Shown in pieces: positions 11,715 to 22,700 of a stretch of 64,000 bases of DNA (position 1 is its first letter; each line of letters opens with the position of its first letter). The notes under the pieces were generated by a model, which saw only the letters and a program-made list of their open reading frames with translations, ran no database searches and was not told the DNA's origin. The stretch comes from Manduca sexta. Lineage: Eukaryota; Arthropoda; Insecta; Lepidoptera; Sphingidae. The translations under genes were made by a program, and so were the position numbers. The stretch spans positions 2,044,600 to 2,108,599 of the forward strand of contig NC_051115.1 of the NCBI RefSeq assembly GCF_014839805.1, given 5' to 3'.

Positions 11715-12430
11715 TTTCGTGCAAATTTCATCGATCCGCGGCATTTTAGAAAAATGTCAAATATCAAGAATTTTATTCAAAAAATCAAATGTAGACTGCC
11801 TCTGTAATGGTATACAAAGGAAGGCACTTTTCTATCGTGTTTAGATTTGGAGATATCGCCGCTAGAAAAATCTGCAGTGGATGGTAATAAACTTTAAAAA
11901 GAATGTAATGAAATAGCCTAGGAAGGTAATAAAATAGGGAAGATGGTAATGTAAAACAGAGACAAATTAATTTTAAAAAAAATCAAATGTATTTTTTTTG
12001 TAATAATCAGTATTTTATTTATTGAGATTCAACGTTTACAATATTAATTATAGTTCTCACAGCAATTATCTCTTACAATATTGTCAAAATCGTCTGAAAG
12101 TAAAATCAGCACCAAAATATCCATATAAATCAACTATAAAAATAATAAAAAAAAAAAATCTTTGGATAGAAGTTTTAAACAATTATTATGATTAATCATT
12201 ATTGGCCTATTACATCTATTAAGATGATTTAAACAGCGTCAACAATTGGAGGTTTTGATACATTTTCTTTGATGGCTGTAAAGTTTCAACAAGTGAAGGG
12301 CAAATCCGGCCACATGACGTACAGATGTTACTATGAGAGTTTGCCCAGGATGATAAGGGGTTGCTAACGCTTTCGTGTCATTTTGCGTGTTTCTCGGATA
12401 GGTCTTTAAATCAGGAATTATCGTGTTCGG
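11715..12430. other. Spacer, no gene seen
   Basis: AT-rich sequence without a supportable coding stretch. Confidence 0.4.
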
Positions 12431-12439
12431 TTACGCCAT

Positions 12440-14345
12440 CAAAGATAGCTTTTCGCCAGACGGCGCGATCTTCAGCTAATCTTTCCCCGCTCTTCCAGTT
12501 AATATCAAAGTTAATCATAGTGCCCTAGCCAACGCAGCCGTCTCTTTTTCAAAAGTGCAGCTATTCTAGGCAGCTGTGCAGACTTCAGTACCGCCTCATT
12601 GGTGATCTTGTCCCTCCATGTTATGCCTAAGATGCGCCGAAGACAGCGCATGTGAAACGTATTAAATTTTCACTCCTGTTTGACATACGATATCTAGGTT
12701 TCAACTCCATACAAGAGTATGCTTAATACGCAAGTCTGATAAACTATAATCTTGGACTTGGTTGTTAGGTGTCTATTGTCCCATATCCTTGCATGGAGCG
12801 TATCAAACATGGTGGCTGCCTTTCCATTACAGCTCACAATCTCTGCATCAAGCGAAAGATTTCCAGTCACGGTCGATTCAAGGTAGCAGAAACTTCCAAA
12901 GTTTTCTAAAGGTGTACCACTCAACAGGATAATTGGTGTGATTGTACATCCTTGCTTCATTACAACGATCTTCTTTGCGTTGATAGACATTGAAAGCAGT
13001 ACACATGCCTTAGCAAACTTGTCCATGATGTTCTGGAGCTCTTCTTGTGAGGTAGCGACAAGAGCTGCGTCATCTGCAAACAAGAGGCAGTCTGCTAACA
13101 AATCCTCGCGATGACACTTGGATAAGAACAGAGAAACATTGTATAATTTGCCATCATGTCTTGTGTGCAAATGTACTCCCTGTTTGGCATCCTCAAAAGC
13201 AACTTTAATCAGAAGCGAGAAGAAGATGCCAAACAGTGTAAGTGCCAGAACGCAACTATGTCGTACACCCCTGCGCATATCGAATGGTGATGAAAGCTGA
13301 CTGTTAAAAACGACCGAACCTTTCATGCCTTGGTGTAAATTTTTGATCAAGTACAGAATCTTAGGCAGGCGTCCTATTTTCTCTACAGCATACAGGCCTT
13401 CTCTGCTCACGGTGTCGAAGGCTTTATTGAGATCAACGAAACTGATTGTGAAGATTATATCAATAGTGGATATTTGGGCACATCTTTAAACTTTTTGCTC
13501 GTATAATATTAGTATATTATACGAGCAAAAAGTTTACCAACGATGCTTAACAAGGATATACCGCGGTAATTGTTACAGACATCGCGATCGGCTTTTCCTT
13601 TATACAGGGTAGCAATATTAGCACCGCGCATATCCTGTGGCACGTATACTTTCTTCCGATACTTTACTATCAACTTGTAAATGATAAGTTGAGTGCACTA
13701 CACTTTTAGGAGTTCTACAGGAATTCCATCGTTTCCAGGGCTCTTTTGAGCAGTTTAATAGCATTTTGAAATTCTTGTATTCGTGTGTAGGTGGTTCATC
13801 GAGTTCGTTTAAGGTAGCCAATATCGGTATGGAGTCTATTGCTTCTAGTTGAATATCCACGGATCGAGAATATAAATTCAAATATTGTTCTACCCATCGT
13901 GAGAGCTGGCGATCAACACTGCTGATAAGGGTTACTTATCGATCTTAAGATGGTTGTAACGCATTCGTCTTATTACATTTGTGGCTCACGACTGTTGGGG
14001 AACTTTACTACTGCTTGGAGTTAGTTAGTTGCTTAGTTACTTCTATTATTTTTAACGGGTCTGCTCTCTGTATAATAGAATCAGCCATACTAGAAGCGGA
14101 GTTTTCTACCAGTACCATCTCAATACTTTTCTTTTCTAATTTCCTTTTTAAATAATTTTCTGTATTTTCTCTGACCTTTGTGCTCTGGGAGTCATTTCCT
14201 TAATACTGGAAATCTTATTAATAGCTTTTCAGGCCCAATATCTTGTTCTTTCTTTCTATTTTTGGATGGCATATAGTTCAGGGATCCTTTTAATTGGTGT
14301 ATATTTTTTGATTCGTGAAGTCAGTCCATCTTCGTCATTTTGCGC
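12440..14345 (-). mobile_element. Decayed RTE-like LINE reverse transcriptase
   Basis: The minus strand encodes pieces of an RTE-type reverse transcriptase. From about 14340 down there are decayed remnants, then a linker with NELDEPPTHE, then RT motifs NNYRGISLLSIVGKLFARII near 13515-13580, FVDLNKAFDTVSREGL near 13400, RRGVRHSC near 13265 and the catalytic FADDAAL near 13065. The C-terminal part continues to CLRRILGITWRDKITN and KKRRLRW near 12540-12650. The longest open piece is 12694-13410. Frame changes and a fold-back insertion at 13487-13536 show that it is dead. Confidence 0.88.
13487..13536. repeat. Perfect 22-bp fold-back inside the RT sequence
   Basis: Arms 13487-13508 and 13515-13536 are perfect inverted copies with a 6-base loop. 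The right arm is genuine RT sequence (encodes GKLFARII on the minus strand); the left arm is its inverted duplicate and introduces a stop. Confidence 0.9.
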
Positions 14346-14349
14346 TGAA

Positions 14350-15270
14350 CTGTAAAAAATATAAATCTTTCTTGTTAATTTTCATAGGTAGATGCCTTAC
14401 TAATGTATATTTTATTTTTATTACAAAGCCTAAAAAATCCAATGTATCTATTAAAAGTAAATAATTAAAAAAAAATCATTCACTTCTAACATCGTTCATA
14501 ACCATCCACGAAAAAAAAAGGATGGGACGGATGGAAATGCAAAGGAGATAAATGAGAATTGTAAAGAATTACCTAAATAACTTTTTTACTTATACTTAGT
14601 AACTGATTCAGAATTATATGGGATTATAATCTATAAAGTAGGCTTAATTCATGAAAATTATAATAACTGTAAATGCAACATACCTTTTCAAATTCGACGG
14701 AATGTGATGAAATAATATTTGGACGAAAGGCTCTTGAAGGCACGAAGAATGTATATAATTTCAAAAGCGAGGGAGATACGTGCACTTGGCTTTGCTGACG
14801 AGGCTAACTGACCAGTACGAACAGTTTGCGTCATGACTCTCGGGTGGGGATTTATAAACGCGCATTAGAATGGAACGATTTTGACTCTGGATGGTGATGA
14901 TTTTTTTTACGTGACAAAATTTAAAGTCCTTTTTTTAATAATTTATAATATGTTTATAATTTTACAAATATTACTAATGAATTAGTAAGAAATTAAACAA
15001 ATGGATTATCGAAGAATTGGAAGTTAGCTAGTCAACAAAAAATTAATAAACTTGTAAAATGCAACTTTGTCACTGATTGGACACAGAGTGTAATGAGATT
15101 TTTGGGAGTTAAACTATCATAATTTGATAATAAACTAAAAATTCTAACTTTTGAATGATACTCCTTTTTAAGTACTTGATTTGTTGTCCATTCGAATATA
15201 ATTCTGTTAAATGCAGGTATTTCTTCATGGGTTAATTTGGCTGGAAATGTAATTTGCACGAAATGGCGGA
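14350..15270. other. Spacer upstream of the astacin 1 exons, no exon recognised
   Basis: I searched both strands by eye for the astacin zinc motif (HExxHxxGFxHE) and for the pro- and N-terminal domain and found nothing. An open stretch of 75 codons on the minus strand (15032-15259) matches nothing I know. Confidence 0.4.
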
Positions 15271-15278
15271 ATGACCCT

Positions 15279-15317
15279 TATATGGACGTTCGTGTCTGTA
15301 GAATATACGTCAATGAT
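15279..15317 (+). repeat. Fragment of repeat family E
   Basis: It shares 'tatggacgttcgtgtct' and 'tagaatatacgtcaatg' with 30028-30061. It lies 78 bases before the exon at 15395; the other lies 24 bases before the paralogous exon at 30085. Confidence 0.75.
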
Positions 15318-15394
15318 TCTAATGCTTAATCCAATACTATCATCTTACTAAGGTCTCGATGACTTTCATTCTTGATATCATCCTATTGTTGCAG

Positions 15395-17939
15395 GCGCTA
15401 TAGAACTATTCACAAAGGAATCAAAACTACCGTTGGAGTTACGCAGTTTACCCTATGATCCAGACAGCGTGATGCATTTCGGCATCAGAGACTACAGTAA
15501 GAATGGACATAGGACTATCATTTTTAAGGTAACCAAACATAGAAGACACAAGGCGTCTTTATTGTTGATAATATAACTAGTTGACCCGACAGACGTTGTC
15601 CTGTCTTAACTATGAATTTGCAGCGCGCATTTTGTCAATCGCTGACAGTTATTTCAAACAATTGACAGCTATACAAAATTAATATTTTCGTTAAGTTTTC
15701 TTAAATTTTCTAATTTTTCCCGCAATTTTTTGATTTTTTTCTTTCATAAGAACCTTCTCCTAACAATAACAAACTCAACAAAAAAAAAAAATGTGAAATC
15801 GGTCCAGCCCTTTACGCGTGATGGCGTGACCAAGGGAAATAGGGATTCATTTTTATATATATAGATAACAATAATAATATCAGCCCTGTATTATATACGG
15901 TTTTACTGTTGGGCACGGGCCTCCTCTACTACTGAGAGGGATTAGGCCTTAGTCCACCACGCTGACCTAGTGCGGATTGGTAGACTTCACACACCTTCGA
16001 AATTCCTATAGAGAACTTCTCAGGTATGCAGGTTTACTCACGATGTTTTCCTTCACCGTTAAAGCAAGAGATAATTCGCAAAGAATATACACAAAATTTT
16101 AGAAAAATTAGAGGTGCGTTTGGGTTTTGAACCTGCGGACATTTGTCTCGGCAGTCTGTTCCACAACCAACTAGGTCATCGCCACTTTTATGTTTTATGT
16201 CTTTATTGTGTAATGTGTATAAATCTAATTATTATTTACTAAATTCACGTCTTTTTATCCCCAATCATATCGATGGGTGAAAGGGCTAATTAACTTAAGC
16301 GAAATTTTTGGTGACACTAAGTTATACATATTTAAAATCAGCACTTTTCCTATGTTTTTATAATCTAGTTAAAATTTTCAAAAAGAAATATCGCTGAAGT
16401 CAATAAGCCTTTTACCCGTCAATATTATTATTCAGAGAATGAAAAAAATCAATTCTGTAATTTTTTTTATAAACTTTTACCATATAAGCAATTTTTAACA
16501 AACCCTATTGTATTCGGCAAATATAATTCTAGAAAATTGATTTTTTATTGCTTTGATTGACGAGACGAGTTTACCGTTCGCCTGTTGGTAAGCGAAACGG
16601 TCCATAAACAGTAAAAACACAATCCAACACGTTGAATTATAAAGTATTGTTTGGTATTCCACTGCACTCGCCATCCAGAGACATGAGACGTTAAGTCTTA
16701 TTATGTCCAGTTACACTCAGTACAATGTCCTTCAAACCGGAACACAACAGTGACTACACACTGCTGCTTGACCAAAATAGATATTGTGGTGGTACCTACC
16801 CAGGCGGACTCTCACATATGAGAGACCTACCACCAGTAAACGAGTACGAAAGAATCATTTCTTTGCGGTTTCTGACTGTCCCTAATGTTATATAATTCCT
16901 CAATTAGAACCTTAAGGACATAAAACTAAACCATACAATTCCATAGTCAAAAGGTTGGACATAAAACTTAACTAAAACTGTCTTACAGGACCACAAAACT
17001 CAACAAAACAGATTCACACTCACACCAATCGATTTGCGGAAGATAGAAATAGTCTACGGACCAGAATGTCTGAAACGAGATCGGCAAGAGAAGATAGAGC
17101 TCTGCCAGTCCTACCCAGGCGTAGCTAGAAGGAAACGCAGCGTAGAAGTAGAAGAAAATAAGAGCTTAAGAGTCAACCCTGAGATAACTCCGCCCCCTGA
17201 TCTAAACACGACAGAAATCGACGAAGTTCTAAAAGAATTAGGCATTGAAAACGACGTGCAAGAAATTGTCGATCAGGTTTACAAAGTGACTTCCTTAGCC
17301 CTGAGCAATGCTAGAGCCAAATACTGCAATAACACAAAACCAGATTTAAGAATCGGTGATATTAAACTAAACAGAAGTTCTGACATACTAGGAATAGTAG
17401 AAGTTGTCGCCGACTACGCGAAAACCATGGTAGATAATGCATTAGGAAACTTAACAGATTTCTGCGAGAGTTCAAAATCGATTGACGCGTATCAACGGGC
17501 TAGATGCCCGTTCTACGACGAGAGTAGATGCAGGCAGAATTATTACAAATCTACTAAATCTGGACCAGTGCGACATTCGACCCAGCATAGACCCGTGCAC
17601 TGGCAATCTACCAAACATGAAAGCAGAGGTCTAAGACCCCAATTGCATTTACGTAGTGATAATGACACTGATATAAGAGTTAAAGAACGAAAAAGAAGGC
17701 ACGTAGAAGATTCTGATGAAGTGTATTCCACGCGAGGGTTGGGAAGAAGAGCGATTAATAAAAGAGAAGCTGTTAATGATGGCATAGATAATGCAAAAGT
17801 TACAGATAATGCGAATGGTACAGTAATTATTACAGATAATATAAAGATGGATTTAAGAATGGGAACGACTGTGTTGGGGTATAAAAAGGATGTGTATGGA
17901 GGCGACAGAAGAGATATAGACGGACGTAGATACAGGTAA
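15395..17939 (+). CDS. Astacin-type metalloprotease, two 3' exons visible, long basic C-terminal tail (astacin 1)
   Basis: Two exons join in phase: 15395-15528 (acceptor ttgcag, donor gtaacc) and 16989-17939. The first encodes the Met-turn region of a family M12A zinc endopeptidase: LPYDPDSVMHFGIRDYSKNG matches the family pattern YDYxSVMHYxxxAFSxNG. The second opens with the end of the catalytic domain (RFTLTPIDLRKIEIVYGPEC, compare LSxxDIxKIxxLYxC). It then runs about 290 residues further as a charged tail with several basic cleavage-like sites (ARRKRS, KERKRR, GRRAINKRE) and no domain I recognise. An AATAAA touches the stop codon (17940-17945). The exons carrying the signal peptide, propeptide and zinc-binding HExxH helix were not found between the aminopeptidase gene and 15395. 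They may lie further upstream, making the aminopeptidase intronic, or may be lost. Exon phases match those of the downstream paralogue, so the two are probably tandem duplicates. Confidence 0.82.
15577..15864 (-). mobile_element. Helitron-like element in the astacin 1 intron
   Basis: On the minus strand it starts TCTATATATATAAAAATGAA and ends in CTAG followed by T, the expected Helitron ends inserted between A and T. No helicase is encoded, so it is non-autonomous. Confidence 0.72.
15868..16184 (-). mobile_element. SINE family A, near full length
   Basis: Minus-strand tRNA-derived SINE. Read in its own direction it has an A-box-like block (GCGATGACCTAGTTGG), a B-box-like block (GCAGGTTCAAAACCC) and an ATTATT-type tail. 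Similar to SINEs described as Metulj in butterflies, though I cannot confirm the name. Confidence 0.82.
16558..16842 (+). repeat. Repeat family C (SINE or MITE), copy in the astacin 1 intron
   Basis: It begins near 'tgacgagacgag' and ends 'ctcacatatgagagaccta'. Seven other copies lie at 18022-18296, 40527-40775, 42690-42871, 48630-48910, 53270-53490, 58690-58975 and 60068-60362. Confidence 0.82.
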
Positions 17940-17945
17940 AATAAA
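17940..17945 (+). terminator. Poly(A) signal abutting the astacin 1 stop codon
   Basis: AATAAA begins at the base right after TAA (17937-17939). Confidence 0.6.
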
Positions 17946-18021
17946 TGATGTTCTGTAAAATATGTTTTTCCTTTTTTTATCCAGCATTTTATTTCCTGAT
18001 TTACGATTCAATTCTCAAATT

Positions 18022-18296
18022 TACTGGTGGTAGGTCTGTCATATGTGAGAGTCCGACTGGGTAGGCACCAGCGCAATGTTTATTTCTGCCAAGCAGCAGT
18101 GAGTAGTTACTGTTATGTTCCAGTTTGAAGGACATTGTAGCCAGTGTAACTACTAGACATAATAATTAACATGTCATGTCTCAGGAAGGCGAGCACAGTG
18201 GAATACAAAATACTTTGTAATTCAAGGTGTTGGTGTTTCTACTGTTTATGGATCATATCGCTTAACATCAGGCGTACGGCAAGCTCGTCTCGTCAT
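18022..18296 (-). repeat. Repeat family C, inverted copy after astacin 1
   Basis: It is the inverted counterpart of 16558-16842. The pair flanks the terminal coding exon. Confidence 0.82.
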
Positions 18297-18394
18297 TCAA
18301 AGCAATTAAAAGAAACACAAGGAGATAGTAGTTGACAAATAATCAAAATAAATTTGTTAATTTAGATATAACAACAATTTCTAAAAATAAAAAA

Positions 18395-18640
18395 ACACAC
18401 GCACACTAGCCTTTTGTCTCCAAAGGGGTAGGTTCAGGCGCAACTGGTCTACCAACTTTCCCCTGCGCATATTTCATGATGTGATATAGGTGAGCCTATC
18501 GCCATATCGAGCACAAATGCCATACTCCGGGTTAATGCTCAGTAGAAAAACCCAATATCACTGTCTGACCGGAGATCGAACCCGGACCTCAGCATTGCAG
18601 TCGTATTTTAACTCAAATACGCCATCGCGGCCGTCAAACG
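18395..18640 (-). mobile_element. SINE family B
   Basis: It contains the family blocks 'gagcctatcgccatatcg', 'gcacaaatgccatactccg' and, near 18565, a reverse B-box-like 'gagatcgaacccgg'. Confidence 0.78.
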
Positions 18641-18679
18641 TAGTTAAAGGTGTTATTGGCATATTTTTATCCGAGCAAA

Positions 18680-18885
18680 GCAACGTATCCATACTGCACC
18701 TGATGGTAAGAAGTGGGGTCCAATAGAATGTGGATTGAGAGATGATTATCCCTCAGTCGACACAATTATGCCTGTTGGAGCCGGATATACACAGGCTGAT
18801 CTCGGAACGCGACACTTATGCAGGCCTCTATGGCGGGTTTTAATAACTTGTATATGGAGGTAGTTGCGGTATATTAGATATTTCA
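18680..18885 (-). repeat. Repeat family D
   Basis: It contains 'cacctgatggtaag', 'agtcgacacaattatgcc' and the 'ccggatatacacaggctgat' block shared with other D copies. Confidence 0.78.
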
Positions 18886-19216
18886 TATCACCAGTAAAAA
18901 AATATTTATGCAGATGTAAATGGAACTATATACTTATCTTCTTGGAAATAAGGCTTATTTGAATCGTAGATGTAAAACAAAAAAGTGTAAGTTTGTAACG
19001 AAATTAATATAAATAAAAAGTAGTTTAATTTCACACGACCTAATGCAAGTACTAGTTAAGAGAGTTCGTCGCAGCGATATCAAATCATTATGAAGTATTT
19101 TCTGACTAGGAATTTGAATTCGGGAACTGTTATACAGCGTAGCAATTAAGTAGTCCTAAGGATCCAGATGTATTTAGTTAAATATCAATCTATATTCTAT
19201 ATTATTAGCTTGGGGG

Positions 19217-19400
19217 AAAGGTTTCTCGCATTTTATATGAAAACTAAGACTTCTTTTTGCAAACATTTGAATATTTTTTCTTTCTTTGAAATGTAACCTT
19301 TTTAGGAAAAAAATTCTTGCATTTTATATGGAAACTTTAGACTTCTTTTTTCAAATATTTTAATATTGTTTCTTTTTTTGAAATGTAACCTTTTTAATGT
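19217..19400. repeat. Tandem duplication, unit about 91 bases
   Basis: Two units each contain 'gcattttatatg' (19228 and 19319) and end in 'gaaatgtaacctttt'. Confidence 0.75.
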
Positions 19401-19489
19401 CATCAAAACCAGTCAGATACAAATAGTACAGCCAAAGAGATTTTGTTACAAGTTTATACAGACTATAAACGAAAAGACTTTATCCCCGA

Positions 19490-19619
19490 CCTATTAATAT
19501 TATAAAGAGAAAAAGTTTGTGAGTTTGTAAGAGCTCTGGAACTACTGAACTGAGTGCCATAGGCTGGTGTTTATCTCAATAAACACTTTCGCACAGGCGG
19601 AGCCACGGTCTAAAGCTAG
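19490..19619 (+). mobile_element. Truncated Helitron-like element
   Basis: It ends in 'aaagctag' followed by T, after the usual 'ggcggagcc' block. Confidence 0.55.
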
Positions 19620-19707
19620 TAATAATTAATAAGTTAATGTAAATTTTCCTTTAAGTTAAAAAAACACGACATTATATTACGAATTTTATCGTTATTGTAT
19701 TTTTTAG

Positions 19708-22700
19708 ATTTAAAAAAAGGAAAACTACACCCGAACCAGAGATCGAAGAAGACATATCGGAGGAAGTGACCGAAAAAGTCAAAACAAAGCCAAAAAACAA
19801 AATACAGGTAGAAATAGGGAAACTTAAGCAGAAACAAGAAAGGTAAGTACGGATTTATTTTTTGCGTAAAAGTTTTTTTTTTAATTCGTTCCATATGGAA
19901 CTGGCTAAGGTCAGATAACATGCTGCCAAGTTATAAGTAACCGTAAATTAGTTTAAAAATAGTTTTTTCAATTTCTTTTAGATCCAATTCCAAGTCGGGT
20001 AAAGTTATACTGGTGTTTTCTGATCACACTGGGGTCTGAAAGAGCATTTCAAATTGTTTGTTAGTTGAATTCGCGAACCTCAATCAATTTCATAATTATA
20101 TTTATAAAAAAAAATCTTAGAAATTTCGGTAATATGCCTTAAGCATCAATTAAATCTATGCCCAAATTGAAAAACATTTTTTAAACTCTACTTTAAGTAT
20201 GGAGATATCATGTGACGTCCGCTGTTGCCATATTAATTTTAATTATTTGGAATATATGCGAACCTTGGTATACCTCTGTCTATACCTTTGGGGATAAAAT
20301 GCGTGAGTGTACGTGCCAAATGAAAAAAAATATAATAATATCAGCCCTGTATTATATACTGTCCCACTGTACGGGCCTTCTCTACTACTGAGAGATTAGG
20401 CGTTAGTCCATCACGCTGTAGTGCGGATTGGTAGACAGCCAATAGGAATATTATGACTGAATTAATTTAATTTATTTTAGATTGGTAAACAAAGCGAGAT
20501 TCAGACCAAGGCCTGGAAGGTACCATCCGAAGACGATACCACTGTCAAAGGCTAATAAAGAGTTTTATGATGAACGAAAATGGCCAGAGGGAGTCGTCAG
20601 ATATATTATTAGCGAAGAAAATACTAAGAAATGTAAGATACTAGCTGTGCCCGCGGCTTTGCTCGCGTGGAAATCAGTTACAAAGATTATCCCGCGTAAA
20701 TCCCAGACCACGAGTTTTTCAACCACGCGACCTCTTCAACAGTAATCTATTTCAGTCAATTTACATAAAACCGTAATGTACTATTAACTTAAACCTTCCT
20801 CAAGAATAGGGGACCGTCCTGTGTTTGATTTTGTACATTATTCTATATGAAATGGTTGATCATACGAAAAAGAAACTCTCCTGCGAAAACTGCATTAAAA
20901 TTGGTTAAAAAATGAGCCAGTCATTCATATTTCAAATATTACTATGTGCCGAAATGGGCGCGAAGTGGGAATATCGCTTCATCTCTTTCTTTCGCACGCG
21001 TCGTAATGCCCGATGACGTCACACGTGGGTATTGCGCCTCTTTTCTGTTTCTTGTAACTTACCCCTTCTACCGAAATTGAAAGACTTATAACTTGTTGTT
21101 TTTTTACCGGATTTAAATAATTCTTTCTGTGTTATAGTTTATATAACGTAAATATTTGATAATAATAAAAAAAACAAAAATGAGTCCGGTCCCCTATTGC
21201 ATCTTTTAGTAAAAACCGTACAAAAATCCGTTCAGTAGATTTTGAGAAAATTGTTCACATACAAACAGACAGACAGCTTTTGCTACAACTACGCGGTGCT
21301 CGCGTCTTCGACCACGTGAAAAGCTTTTCGCAGTGCAAAAGTCCTTATTCCTTAATACACTGTTATGTTTAGTTTGTGGGCACTTAATAAAACAATTCCG
21401 ATGCAATCACTGACACTGCTACTCGCGCGGCGGCCGGGCGGGGAGTGCGTGGCGAGCTGTCGCTCCCCGTTCTCCCTACTCCCGTACGTCCCACCAGTAC
21501 TCGTGTCTATATTTATTATCTATACACTACATACACTAACGATTTATAAGATGCCTGCGTAATCTATATAAAAAAGTCCATTATTTCCGATAGGAGCAAA
21601 TTACCAGGATAAAACGTAGCCTGTGTCTTAATCCTGGACATGGTCTACTCGTATGCCAAATTCCATCCAAATCTGTTCAGCAGTTTCTGTGTTTACTGCT
21701 AACAAACATCCAACCATCACAAACTGGTTCCACCTCTGCCTACACCTTTGGAGATAAAAGTATGATAATGTTTATTTTTAGATGATTTAGAAGACCTAAG
21801 GAACCGTCTGGAAGAAGTGAACAGCATACTTCGAAGGAAAACGTGTGTGAAGCTTCTAGAAATATCTGAAGATGATGCTAAGAAATACAAAGACTATTTA
21901 GTGATAGATACAAGCCCAGATTACGTCACAGGAAGGGTCGGAGGGAGGCAGGTAAGGTGGTTTTTATCATAGCCAAACATCATCATTGTTTTAGACTAAT
22001 GCTGAAATTGTTACAAAAAAATTAAATCGCTTTCAAAAACCACTAAAAACCAAAAAATAATGTAACATTACCGATTGAGAACATTATCAATTTTTTTAAT
22101 TCGGTTACAAACAATAACATTCGTAAGCGAGGTAAGTATACTTTTACATAATAATGTGTTCGTAAAAACCATGCAAGACACTTAATTAATAGTTAATTAA
22201 AACCAAAATCGTATTTAATTAAAAACAATTATGTACCCGAACATTTGAAAGCCGAGTCAATTTCGTCGCGCCAAATTTTGAACTTGGAACATTGTCTTAC
22301 GGCCAGTATTTTGCTTATAAATAATTTAACCTAAGCTGTGTGTTATACCTTTGCCTGCTATTTAAAAGACAGCTGATAAACTGCCAAATTATGTGCATTG
22401 ACGTAAAAGAGGTGAATAACATTTGTGTTTACTACAGTGTATGAGAGCGAGATAGATATATTACTAGTATTTAAAAAAAAGTGCGTGAGAAAAGGACGAG
22501 GTATACACGTGGTCGGTGACGTAAATTGGGGAATCAGAGTAGCGGGGTGGTCAGGTAATAAATAATATCTGGATTTTATATTATTTATTTGTAAATTAAC
22601 AATATGAAAATGTATAATGATTTCGTTGTATGATAGTAAATTATGTTTGTCAGTTTACTTCTAACCTTGCACTATTCGCAAAGTAAGTATATGAATATAA

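Noticed and set aside
15032..15259. A 75-codon minus-strand frame before the astacin 1 exon
   Set aside because: Looked at as a possible exon or transposon piece, but no motif, splice context or second copy was found.
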